Positions 1 through 17,044 are shown, counted from the first letter of the stretch. The stretch: DNA of 64,000 nucleotides from an uncultured Muribaculaceae bacterium (GCA_910586475.1 CAJUHM010000001.1:1-64000), one strand, 5' to 3'. Numbers and translations are program-made. The notes: generated from the sequence alone by a model not told the origin.

Positions 1-801
1 CCCCGTATCGTTGTGTTCCTGAACAAGTGCGACATGGTCGACGACGAAGAAATGTTCGAACTCGTTGAAATGGAAATGCGTGATCTTCTTTCGTCTTATG
101 ACTACGATGGCGACAACACTCCCATCATCCGTGGTTCAGCTCTCGGTGCCCTCAATGGCGAGCCCGAATGGGAAGCTAAAGTTATCGAGCTTATGGATGC
201 AGTCGACAACTGGATTCCGCTGCCTCCGCGCGATATCGACAAACCCTTCCTTATGCCTGTTGAAGACGTGTTCTCGATCACAGGTCGTGGTACAGTTGCT
301 ACCGGCCGTATCGAAACAGGTATCGTGAAAGTCGGTGACGAAGTTCAGATCATGGGTCTTGGCGCAGACATGAAGTCGGTTGTAACCGGTGTTGAAATGT
401 TCCGCAAGCTCCTCGATCAGGGTGAAGCCGGTGATAACGTAGGTCTCCTTCTCCGTGGTATCGACAAGAAAGATATCAAGCGCGGTATGGTAATCTGCCA
501 TCCGGGCGTTGTTAAACCGCACAGCAAATTCAAAGCTTCGGTTTATATCCTGAAGAAAGAAGAAGGTGGTCGTCACACTCCGTTCCACAACCACTACCGT
601 CCTCAGTTCTACATCCGTACGCTCGACGTAACCGGTGAGATCACTCTTCCGGAAGGAGTAGAAATGGTGATGCCCGGTGACCACGTTGAAATCATCGTTG
701 AGCTTATCAACCCGGTAGCTTGCGATCAGGGTCTGCGTTTCGCAATCCGTGAAGGTGGCCGCACAGTAGGTTCTGGCCAGATCACCGAAATCCTTGACTA
801 A
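1..801 (+). CDS. tuf: Elongation factor Tu, 5'-truncated by the window edge
   Basis: GTPase that delivers aminoacyl-tRNA to the ribosome. The frame is open from base 1 and begins inside the G domain: the NKCD guanine-specificity motif is at the very start, followed by RGSAL. Domains 2 and 3 are complete, including the RGI and GGRHTPF stretches and a [14 protein letters not shown] end. About 266 codons remain, so roughly the first third (Walker A, switch regions) lies outside the window. It is followed by a stem-loop and tRNA-Trp, the usual tuf-trnW-secE-nusG order of Bacteroidales. Identity is secure; the true start is not visible. Confidence 0.97.
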   Translation, partial: PRIVVFLNKCDMVDDEEMFELVEMEMRDLLSSYDYDGDNTPIIRGSALGALNGEPEWEAKVIELMDAVDNWIPLPPRDIDKPFLMPVEDVFSITGRGTVATGRIETGIVKVGDEVQIMGLGADMKSVVTGVEMFRKLLDQGEAGDNVGLLLRGIDKKDIKRGMVICHPGVVKPHSKFKASVYILKKEEGGRHTPFHNHYRPQFYIRTLDVTGEITLPEGVEMVMPGDHVEIIVELINPVACDQGLRFAIREGGRTVGSGQITEILD

Positions 802-851
802 TTGCAGTCAGGGAAGCAAAAGAGGAAACTCTCTTAGCTTAAGATAACACC

Positions 852-900
852 ATAAAGCTGTCGGTGACGAGCCGATCAGGACCGAAGCCGGCAGCTTTAT
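852..900 (+). other. Stem-loop between tuf and tRNA-Trp
   Basis: ATAAAGCTG (852-860) pairs with CAGCTTTAT (892-900), enclosing a GC-rich interior that can pair further. It lies seven bases upstream of tRNA-Trp and is not followed by a T-run. It is therefore more likely an RNA-processing or mRNA 3'-end structure than a classical terminator. The pairing is seen directly; the role is inferred. Confidence 0.5.
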
Positions 901-906
901 CCTTCT

Positions 907-982
907 ACGGGACTAGCTCAGTTGGTAGAGCACCGGTCTCCAAAACCGGGTGTCGGGAGTTCGAGTCTCTCGTCCCGTGCCA
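907..982 (+). tRNA. trnW: tRNA-Trp (anticodon CCA)
   Basis: Complete cloverleaf. The acceptor stem is ACGGGAC/GTCCCGT, the D-arm GAGC, the anticodon stem CCGGT/ACCGG with loop CTCCAAA (anticodon CCA), and the T-arm contains TTCGAGT. The discriminator base is G979 and CCA is encoded at 980-982. It sits between tuf and secE, as in other Bacteroidales. Confidence 0.97.
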
Positions 983-993
983 AAACATCAGAA

Positions 994-1206
994 ATGAAGA
1001 AACTAAAACTACTTACGGATATCGAGGAGTCTTATACCGAGTTACGGTACAAGACTTCTTGGCCCACTAAAGGTCAGGTTGTCAAGAGTGCAGTGATTGT
1101 GCTAATTGCTTCCATCATCATAGCGGCAATCGTATTCTGCATGGACAAGGTGTGCAGCTTCTTTATGAGCGACATCATCTACAATATCCCGACCTGGTTA
1201 AACTAA
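994..1206 (+). CDS. secE: Preprotein translocase subunit SecE
   Basis: Small essential subunit of the SecYEG channel. The 70-residue protein has the short single-span form: an amphipathic N-terminal helix with the typical SWPT motif (about residues 22-25), then one hydrophobic segment at about residues 33-53. The ATG at 994 is chosen because an upstream in-frame start (922) lies inside tRNA-Trp. Position between tRNA-Trp and nusG supports the call. Confidence 0.93.
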   Translation: MKKLKLLTDIEESYTELRYKTSWPTKGQVVKSAVIVLIASIIIAAIVFCMDKVCSFFMSDIIYNIPTWLN

Positions 1207-1256
1207 TTCCGGAGCTTACTTAGACAGAAGCTTTTCGTAAAAATCCCATTAGTCAC

Positions 1257-1859
1257 ATGGCCCAGAACAACGCCACAGAGCATAACACTGAAAGCGCTCA
1301 AGAGTTTGCAGCCCGCCCTCAGAAGGCGTGGTATGTGCTCCGTGCTATTTCCGGAAAGGAAGCAAAAGTCAAGGAGGTGTTGGAAGCGCAGATGCGCAAC
1401 ACCGACTGGGGCAAGTATCTCTATCAGGTGCTTATTCCTACCGAAAAGGTGCTTACCGTTCGCGGAGGCAAGAAGGTTATCAAGGAAAAGAATCTCTACA
1501 GCGGTTATGTTTTCATCGAGGCTCTTCTTATCGGAGAGGTTGAGTATGAACTCAGAAACACGACAAACGTGATCGATTTCCTTCGTGGTAAAGAGAAGGG
1601 TGCCAAGCCTGTGCCTCTCCGACAGAGTGAGGTCCAGCGTATGCTTGGCATGGCGGATGAGATGGCCGGTGTTACCGTTGACACGATCAACGATTATCTT
1701 GTCGGCGAGACCGTAAAGGTTATCACCGGAGCATTCAATGGATTCACCGGAGAAATCGAAGAGGTCGACCGCGAGAAGAAGAAGCTTAAGGTTATGGTCA
1801 AGATCTTTGGCCGCAAGACCCCGCTTGAATTGGAAAATTCGCAAGTAGAGCGAGTTTAA
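1257..1859 (+). CDS. nusG: Transcription termination/antitermination factor NusG
   Basis: RNA polymerase-bound elongation factor that also couples to ribosomes or Rho. The 200 residues include the N-terminal NGN domain (WYVLRAISGKE near residue 25, GYVFIEA near 90) and a C-terminal KOW domain with the motif GAFNGFTGEIEEVD. A polar leader of about 20 residues precedes the NGN domain. It lies 50 bp after secE and 97 bp before rplK, the standard order. No anomaly. Confidence 0.97.
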   Translation: MAQNNATEHNTESAQEFAARPQKAWYVLRAISGKEAKVKEVLEAQMRNTDWGKYLYQVLIPTEKVLTVRGGKKVIKEKNLYSGYVFIEALLIGEVEYELRNTTNVIDFLRGKEKGAKPVPLRQSEVQRMLGMADEMAGVTVDTINDYLVGETVKVITGAFNGFTGEIEEVDREKKKLKVMVKIFGRKTPLELENSQVERV

Positions 1860-1867
1860 GATAAAAG

Positions 1868-1898
1868 AAGGCGCCCCTGGTTACGCATCGGCGCTCTT
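1868..1898 (+). promoter_or_regulatory. Stem-loop in the nusG-rplK spacer
   Basis: AAGGCGCC (1868-1875) pairs with GGCGCTCTT (1890-1898) with one bulged base, followed by GCTTTGTTTTAT. It could be a weak terminator or attenuator ahead of the L11 operon, or a leader element for ribosomal-protein feedback. The sequence shows only the hairpin and the T-rich tail. Confidence 0.45.
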
Positions 1899-1956
1899 GC
1901 TTTGTTTTATCGAGGACTCACAAATCAACACCAATATCTAAAATTAAGATTGAACA

Positions 1957-2400
1957 ATGGCTAAAGAAATTGCTGGACAAATCAAATTGCAGATTAAGGG
2001 TGGAGCAGCAAATCCATCGCCCCCAGTCGGCCCGGCTCTCGGTTCGAAGGGCATCAACATCATGGAGTTCTGCAAGCAGTTCAATGCCCGCACACAGGAT
2101 AAGGCCGGCAAAGTACTTCCGGTAGTAATTTCGTATTACACCGACAAGAGCTTTGACTTTGTCGTAAAGACACCTCCGGTAGCTATCCAGCTTCTCGAAG
2201 CCACTAAGCTTAAGAGCGGTTCGGCGCAGCCTAACCGTAATAAAGTAGGCGAAGTGACTTGGGAGCAGGTGAAGGCGATTGCCGAGGACAAAATGCCCGA
2301 CCTGAACTGCTTCACCGTGGAATCCGCAATGCGTATGGTTGCTGGTACAGCCAGAAGTATGGGTATCACCGTCAAAGGTACATTCCCCGAAAATAACTAA
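1957..2400 (+). CDS. rplK: 50S ribosomal protein L11
   Basis: Binds 23S rRNA at the GTPase-associated centre and forms the stalk base with L10. It has the usual family length (147 aa). The N-terminal motif [20 protein letters not shown] and the C-terminal RNA-binding domain ending [12 protein letters not shown] are both intact. It starts the L11-L1-L10-L7/L12 cluster and is separated from rplA by 18 bp. Confidence 0.98.
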   Translation: MAKEIAGQIKLQIKGGAANPSPPVGPALGSKGINIMEFCKQFNARTQDKAGKVLPVVISYYTDKSFDFVVKTPPVAIQLLEATKLKSGSAQPNRNKVGEVTWEQVKAIAEDKMPDLNCFTVESAMRMVAGTARSMGITVKGTFPENN

Positions 2401-2418
2401 TAAACTTCAATTGAAATC

Positions 2419-3114
2419 ATGAGTAAACTTACAAAGAATCAAAAGTTGGCCCTCGAAAAGATTGAAGCTGGGAAGTCCTACACTCTTGCAGAAGCTGCTG
2501 AGAAGGTAAAGGAAATCACCTTCACCAAATTCGACTCTTCGCTTGATATCGACGTGCGCCTTGGCGTAGATCCCCGTAAAGCCAACCAGATGGTGCGTGG
2601 TGTGGTAACGCTCCCCCACGGAACCGGTAAGCAAGTGAAAGTGCTTGTGCTCTGCAACCCTGACGCTGAAGCGGCTGCAATTGCAGCCGGCGCAGACTAC
2701 GTTGGTCTTGACGAGTATATCGACAAGATCAAAGGAGGCTGGACCGACGTTGACGTTATTATCACTCAGCCTGCTATCATGGGTAAGATCGGTGCTCTCG
2801 GCCGTGTACTCGGACCTCGTGGCCTGATGCCTAACCCTAAGAGCGGAACAGTGACCAATGATGTAGCCAAGGCTGTTGAGGAAGTAAAGAAGGGTAAGAT
2901 CGACTTCAAGGTCGACAAGAACGGTATCGTTCACTCTTCGATCGGTAAGGTGAGCTTCACCAGCGAGCAAATGAAAGAAAATGCGCGCGAGTTCATCAAC
3001 ACCCTCATCAAGCTGAAACCTGCAACTGCAAAGGGAACATATATCAAGAGCATTTATCTTTCAAGCACCATGAGCCCCGGTGTGAAAGTCGACGCTAAAA
3101 CCATCGATGACTAA
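2419..3114 (+). CDS. rplA: 50S ribosomal protein L1
   Basis: L1 stalk protein; in many bacteria it is also the translational repressor of its own operon. The 231 residues cover both domains, with the conserved [18 protein letters not shown] signature near residue 125-145 and the closing [11 protein letters not shown]. It lies 18 bp after rplK and 20 bp before rplJ, so co-transcription is likely. Autoregulation is known for the family in E. coli, not shown here. Confidence 0.98.
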   Translation: MSKLTKNQKLALEKIEAGKSYTLAEAAEKVKEITFTKFDSSLDIDVRLGVDPRKANQMVRGVVTLPHGTGKQVKVLVLCNPDAEAAAIAAGADYVGLDEYIDKIKGGWTDVDVIITQPAIMGKIGALGRVLGPRGLMPNPKSGTVTNDVAKAVEEVKKGKIDFKVDKNGIVHSSIGKVSFTSEQMKENAREFINTLIKLKPATAKGTYIKSIYLSSTMSPGVKVDAKTIDD

Positions 3115-3134
3115 CCCCTAAAACCAGAAGCAAC

Positions 3135-3659
3135 ATGAAGAAAGAAGATAAAGCTCAAATCATAGATTCACTCGTTGAACTCCTTCAGACCTATCCGAAC
3201 TTCTACGTCGTAGAAACCTGCGGTCTCAATGCCGAGAAGACTTCCGACCTCCGTCGTGCGTGCGCGAAGGCAGATGTGAAGCTTGTAGTGGTCAAGAATA
3301 CTCTTCTCCACAAGGCACTCGAGCGTCTTGAAGGCGATTTCTCTGAGATCTATCCCGCATTGGCCGGTCCTACTTCGCTGATGTGCACTCAGGTTGCGAA
3401 CGCGCCTGCGAAGCTCATCAAAGATTTTGTCAAGAAGGATGATGTCCTTCCTGCACTCAAGGCTGCTTACGTTGAAGAGACAGTGTACTTCGGTGCCGAT
3501 CAGCTCGACACACTTGCAACAATCAAGAGCAAGAACGAACTTATCGCCGACGTTGTCGCTCTGCTTCAGTCGCCCGCCAAGAATGTTGTCTCGGCTCTCC
3601 AGAGCGGCGCCAACAAGCTCCATGGCATTTTGGAAACACTTTCACAGAAGGAAGCCTGA
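3135..3659 (+). CDS. rplJ: 50S ribosomal protein L10
   Basis: Anchors the L7/L12 dimers to the ribosome. The 174 residues show the N-terminal L10 domain (VVVKNTLLHKAL, GPTSLM) and a C-terminal helix ending in KLHGILETL, which binds L12. It is followed after 83 bp by rplL. The spacer between rplA and rplJ is only 20 bp, so there is no room for an E. coli-style L10 leader. Confidence 0.97.
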   Translation: MKKEDKAQIIDSLVELLQTYPNFYVVETCGLNAEKTSDLRRACAKADVKLVVVKNTLLHKALERLEGDFSEIYPALAGPTSLMCTQVANAPAKLIKDFVKKDDVLPALKAAYVEETVYFGADQLDTLATIKSKNELIADVVALLQSPAKNVVSALQSGANKLHGILETLSQKEA

Positions 3660-3742
3660 TTTCCGATTACCATAACTCACCGCTCTCCTCAGTCCACATC
3701 CCAATCAACAAATAAGTAAATAACAATCAAACAAATAAAGAA

Positions 3743-4117
3743 ATGGCAGATTTAAAAGCTTTCGCAGAAGAACTTGTTAACCTTTCCGTTAAAGAAGTAA
3801 ACGAACTTGCTCAGATCCTGAAGGACGAATATGGTATCGAACCCGCCGCAGCCGCTGTAGCTGTAGCAGCTGGTCCTGCCGCAGGTGCTCCCGCCGCTGA
3901 AGAAAAGACTTCGTTTGATGTAGTCCTCAAGTCTGCAGGCGCAAGCAAGCTCAACGTTGTCAAAGTAGTTAAGGCTCAGACCGGTCTTGGCCTCAAGGAA
4001 GCCAAAGAAATGGTTGACGGCGCTCCCTCAGTAGTGAAGGAAGGCCTTCCCAAAGCCGAAGCAGAGGGCTTGAAGAAAGAGCTCGAAGAAGCCGGCGCTG
4101 AAGTCGAACTTAAATAA
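3743..4117 (+). CDS. rplL: 50S ribosomal protein L7/L12
   Basis: Stalk protein that recruits translation factors. The 124 residues divide into an N-terminal dimerisation domain, an Ala/Gly/Pro-rich hinge (about residues 37-53) and the C-terminal factor-binding domain with [19 protein letters not shown]. The long AT-rich spacer after rplJ is typical of a separately strong translation start. It is followed by the long hairpin at 4140-4175. Confidence 0.98.
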   Translation: MADLKAFAEELVNLSVKEVNELAQILKDEYGIEPAAAAVAVAAGPAAGAPAAEEKTSFDVVLKSAGASKLNVVKVVKAQTGLGLKEAKEMVDGAPSVVKEGLPKAEAEGLKKELEEAGAEVELK

Positions 4118-4139
4118 TTGACCTGATAATCAGGGCGAT

Positions 4140-4175
4140 AGGTTAAGTGTGGCACTTAGTGCCTACACTTAACCT
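4140..4175 (+). terminator. Long hairpin (attenuator-like) between rplL and rpoB
   Basis: AGGTTAAGTGT (4140-4150) pairs perfectly with ACACTTAACCT (4165-4175). Inside it GGCAC (4151-4155) pairs with GTGCC (4159-4163), leaving a three-base loop and one unpaired T. The structure is followed by CTTTGTGTTT, a loose T-rich tail. It lies between the abundant L7/L12 message and rpoB, where E. coli has an attenuator and an RNase III site. The partial-terminator role is inferred by that analogy. Confidence 0.75.
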
Positions 4176-4233
4176 CTTTGTGTTTATAATTTATTTGAGT
4201 TCCAGTATAACCTATATTGTTAAAGTTTTTTTG

Positions 4234-8043
<3,810 letters not shown>

Positions 8044-8084
8044 TCTCCTCATTAAGTCTGAAATTCATTCGCAGTCAACAATAT

Positions 8085-12404
<4,320 letters not shown>

Positions 12405-12432
12405 GAAAGATCCAGTTTCTGAAATATATATG

Positions 12433-12464
12433 AAGAAAGGCTTCCCGATCGGGAAGCCTTTCTT
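12433..12464 (+). terminator. Rho-independent terminator of the rpoBC operon
   Basis: AAGAAAGGCTTCCC pairs perfectly with GGGAAGCCTTTCTT around a GATC loop, followed by GTTTATTTG. The sequence is a full palindrome, so it could also act on the converging minus-strand gene at 12532. Confidence 0.93.
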
Positions 12465-12531
12465 GTTTATTTGGGTTGATTTTTCCGTGTTGCAGAGGTT
12501 GATGTCGGAAGATGGCCGGAAGGGGTGGGGA

Positions 12532-12837
12532 TTAATGGTGGTGGCGGTGGTGGCGCGATGATTTGTAGTATTCATGGCGCGCTTTTTCGTATTTTTTGCG
12601 TGCTTTGACCATCTTTTTGAAGCGTTTTTTCGCTTTCTTGGAGTGGTGGTGCGACGGGCGATAGTGGTGATGATGCCGCGGCCGATGATAGGGGATGTGG
12701 TAGGGATTGCTGGTTATCTGCATTCCGGATCCTTCGGATGTGATCCAGAAGTTATAGCCGACTTCAGCGGCGACTTCAATTCCACTGAGACTCATAAGGG
12801 CTATAACAAGAACGGTAAGAAGTCGTTTAAGTCTCAT
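12532..12837 (-). CDS. Small secreted histidine-rich basic protein
   Basis: A 101-residue protein that I do not recognise as a named family. The start at 12837 gives a clear Sec signal peptide (MRLKRLLTVLVIALMSLSG, cleavage probably after EVAA near residue 24). The mature part has about 15 histidines in two clusters, HHHHYRPSHHH near residue 60 and RHHRHHH at the extreme C-terminus. A Lys/Arg-rich helix separates them (KKAKKRFKKMVKARKKYEKA). Metal binding in the periplasm or at the surface is an inference from the His clusters. A longer in-frame start at 12936 would bury the signal peptide. No operon partner. Confidence 0.65.
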   Translation of the reverse strand: MRLKRLLTVLVIALMSLSGIEVAAEVGYNFWITSEGSGMQITSNPYHIPYHRPRHHHHYRPSHHHSKKAKKRFKKMVKARKKYEKARHEYYKSSRHHRHHH

Positions 12838-13073
12838 AGCTTGTCTATTTAGGTGGTTAAACGTGTGAGAGGGTATGTCGGCAGCGGTTCTGGCTCGGTC
12901 GGGCCGGACCAGACCAGTGCCGGGAGATCCTTTCACTTATTATTACGCTTAATGTCGCCTAATTGTTCAAATTTCTATGAGAGTGCGCCACATGACGGGG
13001 TGTCGCGGCCCTGTCCCTGCGGGATGAAGAGCGGCCGTGGCGGCGAGAAGTTCGATCCTGATCAGGACCACGC

Positions 13074-13742
13074 TTAATACTGGCGGGGACCGAAGATTGT
13101 CGAGCCTATGCGGACGAGGGTTGCGCCGTGGGTGATGGCTATGGGGTAGTCGTCGCTCATTCCCATGCTGAGTTCGGTGAAGCCTCTGAGATCTGGCGCG
13201 ATCTGAAGGATCTGGCGGCGGAGATCTTCAACGTGTGCGAAGTCGCTGTTGATGCGGGCTGTGTCATCGGTGTTGGAGGCCATCGCCATCAGGCCGCAGA
13301 TGTGGGTTGCTTTCAGCTGCTCGAAGCGTCGGGTTGTGAAGTAGTCGATTATTTCGTCGGGCGAGAACCCGAATTTGGTTTCTTCGCGTGCGACGTGGAC
13401 CTGAAGGAGGACGTTGATGGTGCGGCCCTGGCGTTCGGCCTCCCGGTCGACGGCGTCAAGGAGCCTGAGTGAGTCGATGCTCTCGATCATGGATGCGACG
13501 CTCACCACGGGTTTGATCTTGTTGGTCTGGAGGTGGCCTATGAAGTGCCATGAGATGTCGGCGGGGAGGGCAGCGGCTTTTGCGGATAGTTCCTGAGCAC
13601 GGCTTTCGCCGAAGATCCGCTGTCCGGCCTGGTATGCTTCGAGGATGGCGGTTTCGGGGTGGAATTTTGAGACGGCCACCAGTCGGACCCCTTCAGGAAG
13701 GGTCTGACGGATGGCCGACAACTGTTGCGCGATGTGATTCAT
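13074..13742 (-). CDS. yggS: YggS/PLPBP family pyridoxal phosphate-binding protein
   Basis: PLP homeostasis protein with an alanine-racemase-like TIM-barrel fold and no known enzymatic reaction. The 222 residues match the family. The PLP lysine lies in VAVSKFHP (about residue 26), followed by FGESRAQEL, WHFIGHLQTNK, the ELSMGMSDDYPIAI motif and a final R-IG-IFG motif. It starts exactly at the last base of the upstream DUF4494 gene, so the two are probably translated from one transcript. Confidence 0.95.
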   Translation of the reverse strand: MNHIAQQLSAIRQTLPEGVRLVAVSKFHPETAILEAYQAGQRIFGESRAQELSAKAAALPADISWHFIGHLQTNKIKPVVSVASMIESIDSLRLLDAVDREAERQGRTINVLLQVHVAREETKFGFSPDEIIDYFTTRRFEQLKATHICGLMAMASNTDDTARINSDFAHVEDLRRQILQIAPDLRGFTELSMGMSDDYPIAITHGATLVRIGSTIFGPRQY

Positions 13743-14191
13743 CAGTTTTCAGACGGGAGGTTTCCGAGTTCGGCGTCGTAGACGTCCATAAGAGGAGTTT
13801 CATTGAGCGAGACGAGTTCGAAGTCGCCGAGTGTACCTTTCATGCCGTCCATGAAATTGTCGAATGCGTTTCTGAAGTCGCTTCCGGCGATGAGCATCTG
13901 CGATACGGATTTTTTCTCTGCGCCGGTTTTTTCATCAATGGTGATGAAGGCGACTTTAGCGAGATACCATTTGTCGGCTGTGTCGTCGCGGAAGATTTCA
14001 GAGATTTTGGTGCGCTTAACTGCGCTGACCGAGAAGTCTCCGGAGATGAACGGTGTCATTTCCTTGATGATGCGGGCTTCTGCTTCGGTGAATGAAAGGG
14101 CGTCGATGAGATAGGGCTCGTTGACTTTTTTCACCATTCCGTTTTCCATCACTTTATCATATCGGATTTTGCATTCAAACCAGTTTGCCAT
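13742..14191 (-). CDS. DUF4494 domain-containing protein
   Basis: Bacteroidetes-specific small cytoplasmic protein (149 aa) of unknown function. It opens with MANWFECKIRYDK and has the family-like EAEARI...GDFSVSAVKRTKISEIF stretch followed by DKWYLAKVAFI. No signal peptide or membrane segment. It overlaps yggS by one base and has its own promoter candidate at 14247-14254. I assign the family from the motif pattern; no function is known. Confidence 0.8.
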   Translation of the reverse strand: MANWFECKIRYDKVMENGMVKKVNEPYLIDALSFTEAEARIIKEMTPFISGDFSVSAVKRTKISEIFRDDTADKWYLAKVAFITIDEKTGAEKKSVSQMLIAGSDFRNAFDNFMDGMKGTLGDFELVSLNETPLMDVYDAELGNLPSEN

Positions 14192-14246
14192 GAGTGTAAA
14201 TTATATATGTTGTTTGAGGATTAATATTGAGTAAGAAACAGGAGTG

Positions 14247-14254
14247 CAAAGTTA
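14247..14254 (-). promoter_or_regulatory. Bacteroidetes -7 element upstream of the DUF4494-yggS pair
   Basis: On the minus strand the sequence reads TAACTTTG, a match to TAnnTTTG, about 55 bp ahead of the start codon at 14191. No clear TTTG is found 19-21 bp further upstream. It lies in the spacer after fucP, so DUF4494-yggS is probably a separate unit. Confidence 0.55.
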
Positions 14255-14317
14255 GCGATTTTTTGCTGAGCCCGGTCATCCGGTCGTGTGATTTAATTAT
14301 AAAAATTCTTATCGCTG

Positions 14318-15640
14318 TCATCGCTGACGTTTTGCCGAGGAGTAGAGTCCGAAGGCAGTCACGATGATGAAGCATATGAGCGGAAGGGAGAAAGAGGCGT
14401 TGACTGCAGCCATGTTTCCGATTCGTCCGAGGTCGATTACCATTCCCTGGAGAGGTGGCATCAGCGCGCCTCCGACGATGGCCATGACGAGAAATGCTGC
14501 CCCGAGCGAAGTGTCGCGTTCGTCGACGTTTTCGAGAGAGATTCCGTAGATGCTCGGAAACATGATCGACATGAACGCGCTGATCGCGACGAGACATCCC
14601 AGTCCGACGTTGCCTTCGATTGAGATTGCGCCGACAGTGCATAGGGAGGCCATGATTCCGAAGATGGTCAGCAGTCGCGGCGCGGGGATGTATTTCATGC
14701 AGAATGTGCCGATGAGGCGGAATGATAGAAACCCTATCATGGCGCAGATGTTGAAGTCCTGTGCGGTCGCTTTGTCGATTCCGAGGTTGTCGGCATACTG
14801 GATTATGAATGTCCAGACCATGATCTGTGCGGCTACATAGAACATCTGTGCGATTACGCCGAAGCGATAGGTGATGTTGCCCCACAGGCGTCTGAGGGTT
14901 TCGGGGGAGTTGACTTTTTTCCCTTCGTGGTCGGTCCGGGGCATTTTGGTCAGGGCAATGACGACGAAGATTAACAGCACGACGAGTCCGAGGGCTGCGT
15001 AGGGGTCGCGGATGACGGCGAGGTCATGGAGGCGTATGTCGGCTTTTTCAGCTTCCGAGAGCGATTTGAAGATTATCTGTCCGGCTGCGTCGCGACGGTC
15101 TGAAATGAGGTTCGGCAGGACGATGAGCGAGGCTACGGCCATTCCCGAGAGAGATCCGAGGGGATTGAACGACTGTGCGAGGTTCAGGCGTCGTGTCGCT
15201 GTCTGTCGTGCGCCAAGCGATAGGATGAATGGGTTGGCGGTCGTTTCAAGAAATGCCAGTCCGAATGTCAGGATGTAGAGGGAAATGCAGAAAAAAGAAA
15301 ACATCTGCCATTGGGCGGCAGGAATGAAGAGGAATGCTCCGAGCGCATAGAGGGCGAGGCCGAGGAGAATGCCGCTTTTATAGTTGTATTTCCGGATGAA
15401 CAGGGCTGCAGGGACGGCCATTGTCGCGTATCCGCCATAGAAGGCAAACTGGATCATTGAGGCTTTGGCGGCCGACAGCTCCATGACAGTCTGGAAGGCT
15501 GCGACCATCGGGTTGGTTATGTCGTTGGCGAAGCCCCACAGGGCAAAAAGGATCGTGATTAGCACGAAGGTCAGCATGTCGTTCTTGCCGATCAGCGGAG
15601 TTTTTTTCTCTGCAGTGGCGAATGTTTTCTTTTCTGGCAT
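14318..15640 (-). CDS. fucP: L-fucose:H+ symporter, MFS family
   Basis: Inner-membrane importer of L-fucose (440 aa, about 12 membrane segments). Features include FALWGFANDITNPMV in the first helix, the paired-acid sugar-porter pattern of the FucP family (ETTANPFILSLG), and SIMFPSIYGISLEN in the second half. It is the last gene of the fucI-fucA-fucK-fucP operon, 60 bp after fucK. In Bacteroides the same four genes are co-regulated by FucR; no regulator gene adjoins this operon. A generic sugar:proton symporter is the alternative, but context favours fucose. Confidence 0.92.
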   Translation of the reverse strand: MPEKKTFATAEKKTPLIGKNDMLTFVLITILFALWGFANDITNPMVAAFQTVMELSAAKASMIQFAFYGGYATMAVPAALFIRKYNYKSGILLGLALYALGAFLFIPAAQWQMFSFFCISLYILTFGLAFLETTANPFILSLGARQTATRRLNLAQSFNPLGSLSGMAVASLIVLPNLISDRRDAAGQIIFKSLSEAEKADIRLHDLAVIRDPYAALGLVVLLIFVVIALTKMPRTDHEGKKVNSPETLRRLWGNITYRFGVIAQMFYVAAQIMVWTFIIQYADNLGIDKATAQDFNICAMIGFLSFRLIGTFCMKYIPAPRLLTIFGIMASLCTVGAISIEGNVGLGCLVAISAFMSIMFPSIYGISLENVDERDTSLGAAFLVMAIVGGALMPPLQGMVIDLGRIGNMAAVNASFSLPLICFIIVTAFGLYSSAKRQR

Positions 15641-15700
15641 TAAACTGGTGTGTTATTGGGTTCTGTAATGGTGATGAATCGATAGGAGTCAGGGCTGCGG

Positions 15701-17038
15701 TCAGATGGTCCGGGCCTGAGTCATCAGGTTGCCGATGGCTGTGGCTTCGGCAGGTCCGGCTGTTACTTTGCGTCCGGTCGTTTCTTCGGTCAGACGGTTG
15801 AGAAGTCTGTTGCGTGACCCTCCTCCGATTATGTGGAGACGGCTTATCTGGCGTCCGGTCGCGGCTTCCATTTCGTCGAGGCCGCGTCGATAGCGTGCGG
15901 CGAGCGACTGGAGCACGATCCTGACAGTTTCTCCCCGGGTTTCCGGGGCTTTGAGTCCGTTGTCGGCGCAGTAGCGTAGGATCTTCCGCTGCATGTCGCC
16001 GTGGGCGGCAAATTCAGGGTCGTCGACGTCAATGATTGTGTCGGTGACGGCTTTTTCCGCCATTTCGACCAGCGAGGGATAGTCGCACGTCAGATTCTGC
16101 AGACTCCATTGCTCCACGAGCTGCTGGAGAATCCAGAGTCCTGTGATGTTCTGCAGAAACAGGATTCCGTCTGTGCCTCCTTCGTTGGCGTAGCCAGCGG
16201 CGGCGGCTTCCGGAGTGGTGACCGGTCCGGGGAGTCCGATTCCGAGCAGCGACCATGTGCCGGAGCTGAGAAAAGCTGTCCGGCTGTCGAGGGTTACGGC
16301 GTTGACTGCGCTGGCTGTGTCATGGGATCCGACAGCGATGATCCTCACATCGGGATGCAGGCCTGTCGCTTCGGCAATTTCCGGAAGAATCGTTCCGATG
16401 ACTTCGCCGGGGCGTACGATCGGGCAAAAGATCGACCGGGGGATGTCGAGCTGTTTCATCAGATCGCTGTCCCATTGCCCTGTCGCGGCATCGAGAAGCC
16501 CGGAGGTGGACGCTATGGTATATTCGTTGACTGCTTTTCCGCAGAGATAGAAGTTGAAGAGATCGGGCATGAAGAGCAGACGTTTTCTGTCGAAGGAGTA
16601 GTCGTTGCGGCGCATCCACATTAGTCTGTAGAGCGAATTGATCGCGATCGGCTGGAGCCCGGTTCGGCGGTAGAGTTCGTGTGCTCCGACGATTCTTTCT
16701 GCGTCGGCGATCGATCCGTTCCAGGCAGTGTCGCGGTAGCATAACGGGTTCACGTCCGAGAGGCTGTCGCCTTCGACCAGTCCGAAATCGACGCCCCATG
16801 TGTCGATTCCGATGCTGACGATGTTGTCGAATTCGAGGGCGGCTTTGCGCAGCCCTTCTGTCATTTCGCGGCAGAGGCGGGTGAAATCCCAGTAGAGGTG
16901 TCCGCCGTTCTCGACCGGTCCGTTGGCAAACCGGTGGATCTCTCTCATGTCAATTTCCCCGTACGGGGATAGGGAGCCGGCGATCACACGCCCGCTCCCT
17001 CCGCCGAAATCAACGGCGATATATGTTTTTCCGGCCAT
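15701..17038 (-). CDS. fucK: L-fuculokinase of the rhamnulokinase-like FGGY family
   Basis: ATP-dependent kinase expected to make L-fuculose-1-phosphate. The 445 residues start with the phosphate-1 loop VDFGGGSGRV and contain DTWGVDFGLV, an SHDTASAV motif, FLSSGTWSLLG, and the adenosine motif HIIGGGSRNRLLNRL. By sequence it is closer to RhaB than to E. coli FucK. In Bacteroides the fuc operon carries just such a kinase. It starts 6 bp after fucA. Rhamnulose kinase activity cannot be excluded from sequence; the fucI/fucA neighbours decide the call. Confidence 0.88.
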   Translation of the reverse strand: MAGKTYIAVDFGGGSGRVIAGSLSPYGEIDMREIHRFANGPVENGGHLYWDFTRLCREMTEGLRKAALEFDNIVSIGIDTWGVDFGLVEGDSLSDVNPLCYRDTAWNGSIADAERIVGAHELYRRTGLQPIAINSLYRLMWMRRNDYSFDRKRLLFMPDLFNFYLCGKAVNEYTIASTSGLLDAATGQWDSDLMKQLDIPRSIFCPIVRPGEVIGTILPEIAEATGLHPDVRIIAVGSHDTASAVNAVTLDSRTAFLSSGTWSLLGIGLPGPVTTPEAAAAGYANEGGTDGILFLQNITGLWILQQLVEQWSLQNLTCDYPSLVEMAEKAVTDTIIDVDDPEFAAHGDMQRKILRYCADNGLKAPETRGETVRIVLQSLAARYRRGLDEMEAATGRQISRLHIIGGGSRNRLLNRLTEETTGRKVTAGPAEATAIGNLMTQARTI

Positions 17039-17044
17039 CGCAGA

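Noticed and set aside
864..1070. 68-codon ORF spanning tRNA-Trp
   Set aside because: Runs through the tRNA and the start of secE in another frame.
13056..13067. 12-bp palindrome TCCTGATCAGGA just past the yggS stop
   Set aside because: Short, with no T-run; likely chance or a weak hairpin.
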